DNA of 64,000 nt, taken from the NCBI RefSeq assembly GCF_036924645.1, contig NZ_JAZHRX010000001.1, positions 3,038,001 through 3,102,000 on the forward strand. Direction: 5' to 3'. Of this stretch, positions 20,484 through 29,131 are shown one piece after another. The notes beneath the pieces were generated by a model. It saw only the letters and a program-made list of their open reading frames with translations, did no database searches and was not told the origin of the DNA. Position numbers and translations under genes: made by a program. This stretch comes from Bradyrhizobium sp. AZCC 2176 (GTDB lineage: Bacteria > Pseudomonadota > Alphaproteobacteria > Rhizobiales > Xanthobacteraceae). Each line of letters starts with the position of its first letter. The first letter of the stretch is position 1.

Positions 20484-20615
20484 CGGAAACTCCTCGCGGG
20501 TGCTTTTTGGTGCACCGCACGAACGCGCCACTTTGACCATCCAGAGGCCCCGCGCAAGAGGGCATCTTGGCTATTGTTCCGGTATTTGGCGGTAAACAGT
20601 GAGGCCTGTGCCGGT

Positions 20616-21137
20616 TTAATCGGTGGCGATATTGGGGCTTATATGGTTACCAATCCCCTTCGAACAATCATCCAAAGGTTGGACAGAACCTGAACTTGCG
20701 GTTGTCGTCAGGGCGGCTGCAATCAACGGGAGGGGGTCGTAGCCGATTCCGATGGGGATTCGCGGTAATAAAATACCGTTTATGCGGATAGAGAGTGCTT
20801 CTGGCGGCGGCAGCCGCTCCGCATCGCTGGCCGCGAGATCGGCCACAAGGCCGACGATGGCCTCGCTTGCGAAGTCGCAGCGACGGATGCCGAGGCCCCG
20901 GATCTCGATCAGGCCGGCCAGTTCCGGCACCGGGCGGACCCACAATTCTCCGGCGACTGTGTCGAGATGGACACGGTCATCGCCGACCAAAACGGCCGGC
21001 GGAAGCTGTCCGGCGCGTCCGGCGAGAATCAGGTCAAAGGCCAGCCGCGACTTTCCGGCGCCTGACGGCCCACGGATCAGCACCGCGCGATCACCCACCA
21101 GCACGGCGGAGGCGTGCACGCTGGCAACCGGCGTCAT
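20616..21137 (-). CDS. hprK: HPr kinase/phosphorylase, short alphaproteobacterial form
   Basis: Phosphorylates and dephosphorylates the regulatory Ser of HPr. About 173 residues, against about 310 in Firmicutes: only the catalytic C-terminal domain is present, as usual in alphaproteobacteria. P-loop GPSGAGKS (23-30), VLVGDDRVHL, and the signature LIEIRGLGIRRCD. The start overlaps the chvG stop by 4 bases (ATGA), indicating coupling to the two-component system. The C-terminal tail after ALTTTASS looks unconserved. Confidence 0.94.
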   Translation of the reverse strand: MTPVASVHASAVLVGDRAVLIRGPSGAGKSRLAFDLILAGRAGQLPPAVLVGDDRVHLDTVAGELWVRPVPELAGLIEIRGLGIRRCDFASEAIVGLVADLAASDAERLPPPEALSIRINGILLPRIPIGIGYDPLPLIAAALTTTASSGSVQPLDDCSKGIGNHISPNIATD

Positions 21138-22951
21138 GGCGCAGGCAGCCGGACCACGAAGCGCGCGCCGGCCACCGTTGCCCTGCCGTCGGCATCGGCC
21201 GGCCCATGGCGATTTTCCGCCCAGATCCGTCCGGTATGCGCTTCGATGATCTGCTTGGAGATCGACAGGCCAAGGCCCGAGTTCTGGCCAAAGCCCTGAT
21301 GCGGCCGGTCGGTGTAGAACCGCTCGAAGATGCGTTCCAGTGCATCCTCGCCGATGCCCGGCCCGTCATCATCGACGACGATTTCGATTTCCGAGCGCAC
21401 GCGGCGGCAGGTGACGCGCACCTTGCCACCGGGCGTGGAGAACGATTGCGCGTTGGACAACAGGTTGGAGATCACCTGCCCGAGCCGGGAATCGTGACCC
21501 GGCACCGAGAACGTATCGGTGGCGCCGCGACCCTCGAAGCGCGCCTCGACTGCGACGTCGTGGCCGAGCCGGGTTTCGTTGGCGACCGAGGTCAGCGTCG
21601 TCAGCAGCCGGCGCAGATCGACCGGCGCCATGTCCTGGCGCTGCAATTCGGCGTCGAGGCGGCTGGCGTCGGAAATATCCGAGATCAGCCGGTCGAGCCG
21701 CTTGACGTCGTGCTCGATCACCTCGAGCAGCCGCGCGCGGCTGGTATCGTTGCGCGCCAGCGGCAGCGTTTCTACCGCCGACCGCAGCGAGGTCAGCGGG
21801 TTCTTCAATTCATGGGCGACGTCGGCGGCGAACATCTCGATCGCCTCGATGCGGCTATAGAGCGCATTCGTCATGTCGCGCAGCGCGCCGGACAGATGGC
21901 CGATCTCGTCGCGGCGGCGGGTGAAATCGGGAATCTCGACGCGGGTCTGAATGCGCCGGCGGACGCGCTCGGCGCCGTCGGCCAGCCGCCGCACCGGACC
22001 CGCGATGGTGCTCGCGAGCAAGAGCGACAGCACGATCATGACCGCGGAGGCGACGCCGCCGACCTTGAGGATCGCCAGCCGCTCAGCGGTCACCATCTGG
22101 TCGATGTCGTCGCCCTGCGTCGACAGCATCAGCGCGCCATGCACGGCGCGGAACCGCTGCACGGGGACTGCGACCGAGACGATCACCTCGCCGCGGTCGT
22201 TGACCCGCACCATGCTGCTTTTCACGCCATCGAGCGCCTGGACGATTTCCTGGTAGCCCTTGCCGTTTTCCGGACCCAGCTCGCGATAGAGCGGCAGGTC
22301 GCCGCGATTGAGCCAAGTGCGGATCGAGATCGTGGCGCGCTCGACGAAGCCCGGCTTCTCCGTCGAGGGCGGCGGCAGTTCGAAGCGCAAGACGTCGCCG
22401 CGGCCGTAGAGACTCCGGCTGTCGAGGATCATGCCGCCGTCGCCGCCATAGATGCGCGCGCGGGTCTTGGTCGGCGAGATCAGCCGCCGCAGCACCGGTG
22501 CGACGCGCTCCGGATTGATCGGAAAATCCAGCCCGGAGGCTTCGTCCGGCGCGCCGTAGCTTTCGCCGGGCTTCAGATCGAGCAGACGGTCCGGGTCAAT
22601 GGTGATGGTGTTGGTTTCGACAGTGGCGGAGGCGGCGATCGCGCCGGCGATGATTTCGGCCTGCACCAGAAGGCTCTGCGCGCGCGCGTCGATCAGGCCG
22701 GCGCGGAACTGCGACAGATAGAGAATACTCGCCACCAGCGCGACGAGCCCCGCCAGATTGAGCGAGACGATCCGGCGCGTGAGGCTGGAGAAGGAGAGCG
22801 CGAAGAAAAATTGCCCGGCCCGGCGCAACCAGCCGAGCGGCCGCCGCCAGCCCTTCTCGCCCGGGTTAACGTCGGCAACGCGATCCCGCTCGAGGAGCTC
22901 CAAAGCATCCTCGTGGTTCAGGCTTGGATCGGGCTGCGTTCGATCTAGCAA
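21134..22951 (-). CDS. chvG: Sensor histidine kinase ChvG (ExoS family)
   Basis: Membrane sensor of acid or envelope conditions in rhizobia and relatives, 605 residues. TM1 near 65-80 (NLAGLVALVASILYL), a periplasmic sensor domain, TM2 (ASAVMIVLSLLLAST), HAMP, H-box FAADVAHELKNPLTSL, N-box QVISNLLSNAQSFS, and G-boxes DDDGPGIGED and SGLGLSISKQII. Appears to start at TTG 22951: no ATG or GTG occurs in frame until well inside the protein. hprK follows with a 4-base overlap. The partner is ChvI, 96 bases upstream. Confidence 0.95.
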   Translation of the reverse strand: MLDRTQPDPSLNHEDALELLERDRVADVNPGEKGWRRPLGWLRRAGQFFFALSFSSLTRRIVSLNLAGLVALVASILYLSQFRAGLIDARAQSLLVQAEIIAGAIAASATVETNTITIDPDRLLDLKPGESYGAPDEASGLDFPINPERVAPVLRRLISPTKTRARIYGGDGGMILDSRSLYGRGDVLRFELPPPSTEKPGFVERATISIRTWLNRGDLPLYRELGPENGKGYQEIVQALDGVKSSMVRVNDRGEVIVSVAVPVQRFRAVHGALMLSTQGDDIDQMVTAERLAILKVGGVASAVMIVLSLLLASTIAGPVRRLADGAERVRRRIQTRVEIPDFTRRRDEIGHLSGALRDMTNALYSRIEAIEMFAADVAHELKNPLTSLRSAVETLPLARNDTSRARLLEVIEHDVKRLDRLISDISDASRLDAELQRQDMAPVDLRRLLTTLTSVANETRLGHDVAVEARFEGRGATDTFSVPGHDSRLGQVISNLLSNAQSFSTPGGKVRVTCRRVRSEIEIVVDDDGPGIGEDALERIFERFYTDRPHQGFGQNSGLGLSISKQIIEAHTGRIWAENRHGPADADGRATVAGARFVVRLPAP

Positions 22952-23047
22952 TGGCCGAGCTGCCGGTTGTGATGCGCCGCTTTGTAATTCTACGCTACGC
23001 CGAACGGGCGGATGTGTCAGTCGGCACTTCCGCCCGGAGAACGCAGA

Positions 23048-23749
23048 TCAGGCTTCCTTAAAGCGATAGCCGACGCCGTACAGCGTCTCGATCATCTCGA
23101 AATCGTCGTCGACCACCTTGAACTTCTTGCGCAGCCGCTTGATGTGGCTGTCGATGGTGCGGTCGTCGACATAGACCTGATCGTCATAGGCCGCGTCCAT
23201 CAGCGCATTGCGGCTTTTCACCACACCGGGCCGCGTCGCCAGCGCCTGCAGGATCAGGAATTCCGTCACCGTCAGCGTCACCGGCTCGTTCTTCCAGGTG
23301 CAGGTGTGACGTTCCGGATCCATCCGCAGGAGGCCGCGGTCGAGGGCGCGCGCATCCGGCTCCTTCGGCACGGCGGTCGGATCCTTGGGCTGGCCGCGGC
23401 GGAGCACGGCCTTGACGCGCTCGACCAGCAGGCGCTGCGAGAACGGCTTGCGGATGAAGTCGTCCGCGCCCATTTTCAGGCCGAACAATTCGTCAATCTC
23501 TTCATCCTTGGAGGTCAAGAAGATCACCGGCAGGTCGGACTTCTGCCGCAGCCGGCGTAGCGTTTCCATGCCGTCCATGCGCGGCATCTTGATGTCGAGG
23601 ATCGCGAGGTCCGGCGGCGAAGTGCGGAAGCCGTCGAGCGCCGAGGCACCATCCGTGTAGGTCATGATGCGATAGCCTTCGGCTTCGAGTGCGATCGACA
23701 CGGAAGTGAGAATGTTGCGGTCATCATCGACCAGGGCGATTGTGGGCAT
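23048..23749 (-). CDS. chvI: Response regulator ChvI (OmpR family)
   Basis: 233 residues: receiver domain with acidic pair in LVDDDRN, phospho-acceptor D52 in [13 protein letters not shown], conserved Lys in RKPF, then a winged-helix DNA-binding domain ([36 protein letters not shown]). Partner of ChvG. In related bacteria this pair controls exopolysaccharide, motility and acid responses, and has been linked to pckA. First gene of the cluster and divergent from the HugZ-like gene, with 216 bases between. Confidence 0.96.
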   Translation of the reverse strand: MPTIALVDDDRNILTSVSIALEAEGYRIMTYTDGASALDGFRTSPPDLAILDIKMPRMDGMETLRRLRQKSDLPVIFLTSKDEEIDELFGLKMGADDFIRKPFSQRLLVERVKAVLRRGQPKDPTAVPKEPDARALDRGLLRMDPERHTCTWKNEPVTLTVTEFLILQALATRPGVVKSRNALMDAAYDDQVYVDDRTIDSHIKRLRKKFKVVDDDFEMIETLYGVGYRFKEA

Positions 23750-23965
23750 GAGCCTGCTTTCGAATAAGAGAGTGGCTTAAACGGCGGGCAATCCAGCCAG
23801 ACGCCGCATAAATGGGCTTTGTACACGGTCAACGAGCAATGCAAGCTGGGCTGAAGTGTGACCGAGTTCCGCAAAACGTTCCTGCGCGGATGCGCTGTCC
23901 CCCGTATAGCACCCTGTCTGGTGGAGAAAACCCCCTTTTTGCAATAAGATGACCGGGACGGAACC

Positions 23966-24700
23966 ATGCAGCCGACCGCAGATTTTGATGCTTCCAAACT
24001 TGCCCGTTCGCTGCTCCGGCGTAGCCGACAGGGCGCGCTTGCCACCCTTATGCCTGAAAGCGGCGACCCCTTTTGCTCTTTGGTTAACGTCGCCAGCCAC
24101 GCCGACGCATCGCCGATCCTACTGATTTCGAGGCTCGCGCTGCATACGAAAAATATTCTCGGCGACAGCCGCGTATCGCTGATGCTGGATGAGCGTGCCA
24201 CCGGCGATCCACTGGAGGGCGCACGAATCATGCTGGCGGGCCGGGCCGAGGAGGCCACAGGGGAGACTGCGAAAATCCTGCGCCGGCGCTACCTCAACGC
24301 CCATCCATCTGCAGAAGCGTTCGTGGATTTCAAGGATTTCTCGTTCTTTCGGATCGCCCCGTCGGGCCTGCATCTGGTCGCCGGTTTTGGCCGCATCATC
24401 GACCTCAAGCCTGAGAGGTTTCTGACCGAGATCGGCGATGCCGCCGATCTGCTGGAAGCCGAACAGGGCGCTGTCGAGCATATGAACGAGGATCACCGCG
24501 CGGCAATGAATCTCTACGCGACCAAGCTGCTGGGTGCCGACACCGCCGATTGGCGCTGCACCGGCTGCGATCCCGACGGCATGGACATGCAGGCCGACAC
24601 CGCGACGCTGCGGCTCGATTTCCCGGAACGCGTCACCAGCGCCGTGGCATTGCGCAAGATGCTGGTGCGGTTGGCGGGCGATGCACGGGCCAAGGGCTAA
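23966..24700 (+). CDS. HugZ-type pyridoxamine 5'-phosphate oxidase-like protein
   Basis: 244 residues. N-terminal split-barrel (LARSLLRRSRQGALATLM, SRLALHTKNILGDSRVSLML) and a C-terminal DUF2470-like domain with VEHMNEDHRAAMNLYATKLLG. Proteins of this layout bind haem or flavin; HugZ degrades haem. Whether this one does cannot be decided from the sequence. Cytosolic. Stands between divergent chvI and the gap before pckA. Confidence 0.8.
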   Translation: MQPTADFDASKLARSLLRRSRQGALATLMPESGDPFCSLVNVASHADASPILLISRLALHTKNILGDSRVSLMLDERATGDPLEGARIMLAGRAEEATGETAKILRRRYLNAHPSAEAFVDFKDFSFFRIAPSGLHLVAGFGRIIDLKPERFLTEIGDAADLLEAEQGAVEHMNEDHRAAMNLYATKLLGADTADWRCTGCDPDGMDMQADTATLRLDFPERVTSAVALRKMLVRLAGDARAKG

Positions 24701-25362
24701 CAAGGGTTACCGCCGAGGTTGGCGCAGAAGAGCGATGTCGACGCCAGCGTCAAAGTTAAAGACCTTGGCCGCGCTGGAGAATATGCGGAAGGTGCGCTGC
24801 GCCGGCGCAGGCAGTGCTGACCGATGTAGCGCAGGCAATCGTCCCACCACCAGCACCGCCGCACGCAGCCTTGCGACTGGTGCCTGCATCGATTTGCCAG
24901 CCGTGCTGAGCATTCCAAAACAACCGTCGGAGTTCGATGACAGCCTGCTCGCCGCAAGCGAAGGCCATGCTAGCGCATCTCAACGAGGCCTCCTCGCCCC
25001 CGCAATGTTTATCCCCACCCTGGGGAGCGTTTGCATTGATCGGAAAAGGCGCCGCCCGTTGAATTATTCTGAGAATTATTTTGATTGTGCGTCGCAGCAA
25101 TTCTGTCCGAGCCGGCAGCGACGGATGGTCGCGCAACCACGACGTCAAACCGACGAAAAGCGCTGCAGCAAGCGATTGATACAGATCAACCGCCCTCGCT
25201 TGAATAAACCAAATCGAGCGGATCGGCTTGGCAAGCACGGCGTTCATCAGTATTAGGTCGCCGGACCGAGGCCGGAAGGCTATAATCAGGGGTCACCGCG
25301 ACAGAGCGCGTCAAGCGACATGCGCGCGATTCGAGTAACGCGGGTTCGAGGAGGATTTCTTC
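24701..25362. other. 662-base gap; possible eroded ORF on the minus strand
   Basis: No recognised gene. On the minus strand an open frame at 24756-25247 encodes up to 163 residues beginning MNAVLAKPIRSIWFIQARAV. The first 75 or so residues look protein-like (VDLYQSLAAALFVGLTSWL); the rest is Cys/Gly-rich and unlike a folded protein. A different minus frame continues protein-like near 24707-24913, so an old gene broken by a frameshift is possible. The part near 25300-25362 should contain the pckA promoter and leader; I see no certain -35/-10 pair. Confidence 0.25.
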
Positions 25363-26979
25363 GTGCAAGAGACGGGTCTACGCAACGGTGCCTTCGGCGC
25401 CGACAAATTCGGCTTAAAAAATCTCAAGACGGTGCATTGGAATCTCGGTGCGCCGCAACTGTATCAGTACTCGCTCTCCGCGGGTGAAGCTGTGCTGTCG
25501 GCCGATGGCGCATTGTGCGCGGATACTGGTGAGTTTACCGGGCGCAGCCCCAAGGACAAGTTCACGGTTCGCGATGCGACCACCGACAAGAACATGTGGT
25601 GGGCCGGCAACCAGTCGATCACGTCGGACCAGTTCGCCGCGCTCTATGCCGACTTCCTCAAGCACGCTGAAGGCATGACATTGTTCGCGCAGGACCTTTA
25701 CGGCGGTGCGGATCCGAGCTTCCAGATCAAGACCCGCGTCTTCACCGAACTCGCCTGGCACTCGCTGTTCATCCGCACGCTGCTGATCCGTCCCGAAGCC
25801 TCAGTGCTGCGCGATTTCGTGCCCGAACTCACCATTATCGACCTGCCGAGCTTCCGCGCCGATCCCAAACGCCACGGCGTGCGGTCGGAGAACGTCGTCG
25901 CGATCGATTTCGCCCGCAAGATCGTCCTGATCGGCGGGTCTTATTATGCAGGCGAGATGAAGAAGTCGGTCTTCACCACGCTGAACTATTACCTGCCCGC
26001 CAAGGGCGTGCTGCCGATGCACTGCTCGGCCAATGTCGGGCCCAAGGGCGACGCTGCGATCTTCTTCGGCCTGTCCGGCACCGGCAAGACCACGCTCTCG
26101 GCCGATCCGAACCGCACGCTGATCGGCGACGATGAGCATGGCTGGGGCAATGACGGCGTCTTCAACTTCGAGGGTGGCTGCTACGCCAAGTGCATCAAGC
26201 TGTCGAAGGAAGCCGAGCCGCAGATCTACGCTGCGAGCAAGCGCTTCGGCGCGGTGCTTGAGAATTGCGTGCTCGACAAAGACACCCGCGAGGTCGATTT
26301 CGACGATGGCTCCAAGACCGAGAACACGCGTTCGGCCTATCCGCTCGACTTCATCCCGAACGCATCGCGCACCGGCCGTGCCGGCCAGCCGAAGAACGTC
26401 GTGATGCTGGCAGCCGACGCCTTCGGCGTCTTGCCGCCGATTGCAAAGCTGTCGCCGGCGCAGGCGATGTATCACTTCCTGTCCGGCTATACTGCCAAGG
26501 TCGCCGGCACCGAGCGCGGCCTCGGCAATGAGCCGCAGCCGGAATTCTCCACTTGCTTCGGCTCGCCATTCCTGCCGCTCGACCCTTCGGTCTACGGCAA
26601 CATGCTGCGTGAACTGATCGCCAAGCACAATGTCGATTGCTGGCTGGTCAACACCGGCTGGACCGGCGGCAAGTACGGCACCGGCAGCCGGATGCCGATC
26701 AAGGTGACGCGCGCACTCCTCACCGCCGCGCTCGACGGCAGCCTGCGCAACGTCCAATTCCGCACCGACAAGTATTTCGGCTTCGCGGTGCCGACGGCGC
26801 TGCCGGGCGTGCCGAGCGAGATCCTCGATCCCGTCAACACCTGGAAGGACAAGGCCGAGTTCGACAAGACCGCCCGTAGCCTGGTCGGCATGTTCCAGAA
26901 GAACTTTGCCAAGTTCGAAGCCCAGGTCGACGCCGAAGTCCGCGCCGCCGCGCCGGATCTGAAGCTCGCGGCGGAGTAG
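25363..26979 (+). CDS. pckA: Phosphoenolpyruvate carboxykinase (ATP)
   Basis: Converts oxaloacetate plus ATP to PEP, the first step of gluconeogenesis. 538 residues, normal length. Substrate loop [11 protein letters not shown]-loop GLSGTGKT (236-243), second metal motif GDDEHGWG (from 255), and [10 protein letters not shown]. Starts at GTG 25363, preceded by GAGGAGG at 8 bases. Followed by a strong terminator, so it is probably monocistronic. Its place next to the chvGI-hprK-PTS cluster is conserved in related genomes and fits carbon-source control. Confidence 0.97.
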   Translation: MQETGLRNGAFGADKFGLKNLKTVHWNLGAPQLYQYSLSAGEAVLSADGALCADTGEFTGRSPKDKFTVRDATTDKNMWWAGNQSITSDQFAALYADFLKHAEGMTLFAQDLYGGADPSFQIKTRVFTELAWHSLFIRTLLIRPEASVLRDFVPELTIIDLPSFRADPKRHGVRSENVVAIDFARKIVLIGGSYYAGEMKKSVFTTLNYYLPAKGVLPMHCSANVGPKGDAAIFFGLSGTGKTTLSADPNRTLIGDDEHGWGNDGVFNFEGGCYAKCIKLSKEAEPQIYAASKRFGAVLENCVLDKDTREVDFDDGSKTENTRSAYPLDFIPNASRTGRAGQPKNVVMLAADAFGVLPPIAKLSPAQAMYHFLSGYTAKVAGTERGLGNEPQPEFSTCFGSPFLPLDPSVYGNMLRELIAKHNVDCWLVNTGWTGGKYGTGSRMPIKVTRALLTAALDGSLRNVQFRTDKYFGFAVPTALPGVPSEILDPVNTWKDKAEFDKTARSLVGMFQKNFAKFEAQVDAEVRAAAPDLKLAAE

Positions 26980-27003
26980 CGGCAAACAACAGCGAATACG
27001 TTG

Positions 27004-27034
27004 AAAAGGGTGGCTCCATGAGCCGCCCTTTTTT
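27004..27034 (+). terminator. Rho-independent terminator of pckA
   Basis: AAAAGGGTGGCTC and GAGCCGCCCTTTT form a 13-base-pair stem (one G-T pair) with a 3-base CAT loop, followed by a T-run. It begins 25 bases after the pckA stop, and the rocF stop lies just beyond it on the other strand, so it may serve both directions. Confidence 0.9.
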
Positions 27035-27046
27035 GTGGATGCGCAG

Positions 27047-28015
27047 TCAGCCGTTACCCGGCAACACCGCGTTGCTCGGCGTGCGGCGATCGGTGATCTG
27101 CAGTCCGAACAGGCTGCCGATCAACTCGACCGCGGCGCGCGCGGTGCGGCCGCGTTCGTCGAGAAACGGGTTGAGCTCGACGATATCGACCGAGCGCACC
27201 AGATCGGAATCGTGCAGCAACTCCATGATCAGATGCGCCTCGCGATAGGTCGCACCGCCCGGCACCGTGGTGCCGACGCCGGGCGCGACGGCGGGATCAA
27301 GAAAGTCGACATCGAAGCTGACATGCAGCACGCCATTCCGCGCCCGCACGCGCTCGATGATCTTTCGAATCAATACGCCGACGCCGAACTCGTCAATGAT
27401 GCGCATGTCGGCGATCGCGACGCGGCGCTCGAACACCAGCTTCTTCTCCAGCGGATCGATCGAGCGGATGCCGAACAGGTCGAGCTGATCGGGGCCGATC
27501 GAGGCGCGTGGCTCGCCGCCGAGCAGTCCGTCGAGGCCGGGTTCGCCGCACAGGAAGGCCGCCGACATACCGTGCATGTTGCCGGTCTCCGTCGTCTGCG
27601 GCGTGTTGTAGTCGGCATGGGCGTCGACCCACAGAACGAACAGCGGCCGGCCCTGCTCCTGCCAGTAGCGCGCGACGCCGTTCACCGATCCCATCGACAG
27701 CGAATGATCGCCGCCCATGAAGATCGGAACGGCGCCGGAACTCGCCAGCGAATAGGAACGCTCGCTGAGGGCGCGGATCCAGCCCTTGATCGTGTCGTAA
27801 TATTTGGCGTTCGCCGGCGGCGGGCCCTCGTCGGGAGCAACGCCAGGTTTGACCATGTTGCCGTGGTCCTCGACGGCAAAGCCGAGCCGATCGAGGATGC
27901 GGCCGATGCCCGCGGTGCGCAGCGCGTCCGGTCCCATCAAGGTGCCGAGCTGCGAGGCTCCGATCTCGATGGGGACGCCGAGCAGGGCGATGCGGGGAGC
28001 GTTGGCGTCGGACAT
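27047..28015 (-). CDS. rocF: Arginase
   Basis: Hydrolyses arginine to ornithine and urea. 322 residues, normal for the family. Manganese-binding motifs in order: FMGGDHSLS, WVDAHADYN, and SFDVDFLDP; VGTTVPGGATYREA and VELNPFLDERGRTA also match. The ATG at 28015 has GGAGG 9 bases upstream. The frame stays open into the repeat at 28038-28126, but that extension is repeat sequence, not gene. Convergent with pckA across the terminator. Confidence 0.95.
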   Translation of the reverse strand: MSDANAPRIALLGVPIEIGASQLGTLMGPDALRTAGIGRILDRLGFAVEDHGNMVKPGVAPDEGPPPANAKYYDTIKGWIRALSERSYSLASSGAVPIFMGGDHSLSMGSVNGVARYWQEQGRPLFVLWVDAHADYNTPQTTETGNMHGMSAAFLCGEPGLDGLLGGEPRASIGPDQLDLFGIRSIDPLEKKLVFERRVAIADMRIIDEFGVGVLIRKIIERVRARNGVLHVSFDVDFLDPAVAPGVGTTVPGGATYREAHLIMELLHDSDLVRSVDIVELNPFLDERGRTARAAVELIGSLFGLQITDRRTPSNAVLPGNG

Positions 28016-28037
28016 CGGCCGGAGCCTCCGAAGAATA

Positions 28038-28126
28038 GTGGGGTGGGCAAAGCGTAGCGTGCCCACCGAACAGGATACCGTCGGATAGATGGTGGGCACG
28101 ACGCTCCGCGCCTTTGCCCACCCTAC
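28038..28126. repeat. Palindromic intergenic repeat, family A copy 2
   Basis: GGGTGGGCAAAGCG at the left and CGCCTTTGCCCACCCTAC at the right form the outer inverted repeat; GCGTGCCCACC and GGTGGGCACGACGC form the inner one. Same family as 15081-15203. Lies between the thioesterase-like gene and rocF, both on the minus strand. Confidence 0.85.
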
Positions 28127-28130
28127 ACTG

Positions 28131-28949
28131 TCACGCCTTGAAATAGGCGATCTGCGTCGTCGTCGCTAGCAGCCGTCCCGACGGCGACCACAATTCGCCG
28201 TTCTGATCGCCATAGCTCCTGTGGAAGATCTTGGCATCAGCTACCGCCAACACCCGCGTGATGTCCTCGGCTGCGAGCTCGTCCGAGGAGGTATGAAAGT
28301 AGGTCGTTAGCGAGACCGTGCCGAACGGGATCAGTTCCCGCCGCGCCAGAAACACCCGGCCGAAGAAGGCGTCCGACATCGACATCAGCGACAGCATGTC
28401 GATCTTGCGCGGCGCGTGATCGCCGATCCACTGCTTGGAATATGCATCGAGCGGCGGCGACGCCGGGGAGCCGTAGAAACCCGGCTCGCCCTCGACGAAG
28501 CGGAAATCATACTGGTGCGTCCACGTCATCGGCGTGTCCGGAAACGCGCGCGCCTGCTCGAATGGCGCAGCACCGGGAAAAGCCGCCTGCTGGTGCGACC
28601 AGGATGGGCGGCGCTCGGCGAACACGGCGGTTGCCAGCGTCGCGACCTCGCCGCCGCCCTGCGCCATCTCCACGCACCAATGCTGGCTCGATCGATTGGC
28701 CTTGACCAGCCGAACGTCGAGATCGAAGGCGCCCTCGGCGATCGGCGCGCAGAAATTCACGGTCAGTGACAGCGGATCGCCCGCGCGCTGCGGATGGTCG
28801 GTCAGCGCACGCAGGATGGTCGCGGCCGTGCAGCCGCCGAACGGGCCGACAAATGCCCAGTAGTCCGGGCTGGTCTTGCCCTGCCAGCAGCTATCGCCAG
28901 CGGTGACCTGGGTGGCGTCGTCGAAAAGATGCGGGGCTTTTGTGAGCAT
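28131..28949 (-). CDS. Acyl-CoA thioesterase-like protein (double hot-dog)
   Basis: About 272 residues. HWCVEMAQGGGEVATLATAVFAERRPSW in the first half and the C-terminal GRLLATTTQIAYF in the second fit TesB-like/4HBT_3 thioesterases made of two hot-dog domains. The substrate acyl-CoA is unknown. ATG at 28949 has GGAAGG upstream; longer options at 28964 and 29003 run into the repeat at 28960-29042 and are less likely. Cytosolic. Confidence 0.78.
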   Translation of the reverse strand: MLTKAPHLFDDATQVTAGDSCWQGKTSPDYWAFVGPFGGCTAATILRALTDHPQRAGDPLSLTVNFCAPIAEGAFDLDVRLVKANRSSQHWCVEMAQGGGEVATLATAVFAERRPSWSHQQAAFPGAAPFEQARAFPDTPMTWTHQYDFRFVEGEPGFYGSPASPPLDAYSKQWIGDHAPRKIDMLSLMSMSDAFFGRVFLARRELIPFGTVSLTTYFHTSSDELAAEDITRVLAVADAKIFHRSYGDQNGELWSPSGRLLATTTQIAYFKA

Positions 28950-28959
28950 GGGACCTTCC

Positions 28960-29042
28960 GTCATTGCGAGCGCAAGCGAAGCAATCCAGCGGCGACAAAG
29001 CAAGTGTGGATTGCTTCGTCGCTTGCGCTCCTCGCAATGACG
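28960..29042. repeat. Palindromic intergenic repeat, family C
   Basis: Left end CGTCATTGCGAGCGCAAGCG pairs with right end CGCTTGCGCTCCTCGCAATG, with an inner pair GAAGCAATCCA / TGGATTGCTTC. A single large hairpin just upstream of the thioesterase-like start; only copy of this type in the window. Confidence 0.85.
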
Positions 29043-29131
29043 CCGTCGCTATCACGGCCATTTCGCCGAGTTCAATGACGCCGGAGGTAATGCGCGCTCC
29101 GTCAAGCCCAGCCATGACCACTGTTGGCGTC

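Noticed and set aside
20795..22948. A 717-codon plus-strand open frame opposite chvG and hprK
   Set aside because: It mirrors the real genes in a GC-rich background, has a His/Arg/Asp-rich composition and no recognisable motif.
28016..28099. An upstream extension of rocF to 28099
   Set aside because: The added codons come from a palindromic repeat; GGAGG supports the start at 28015.
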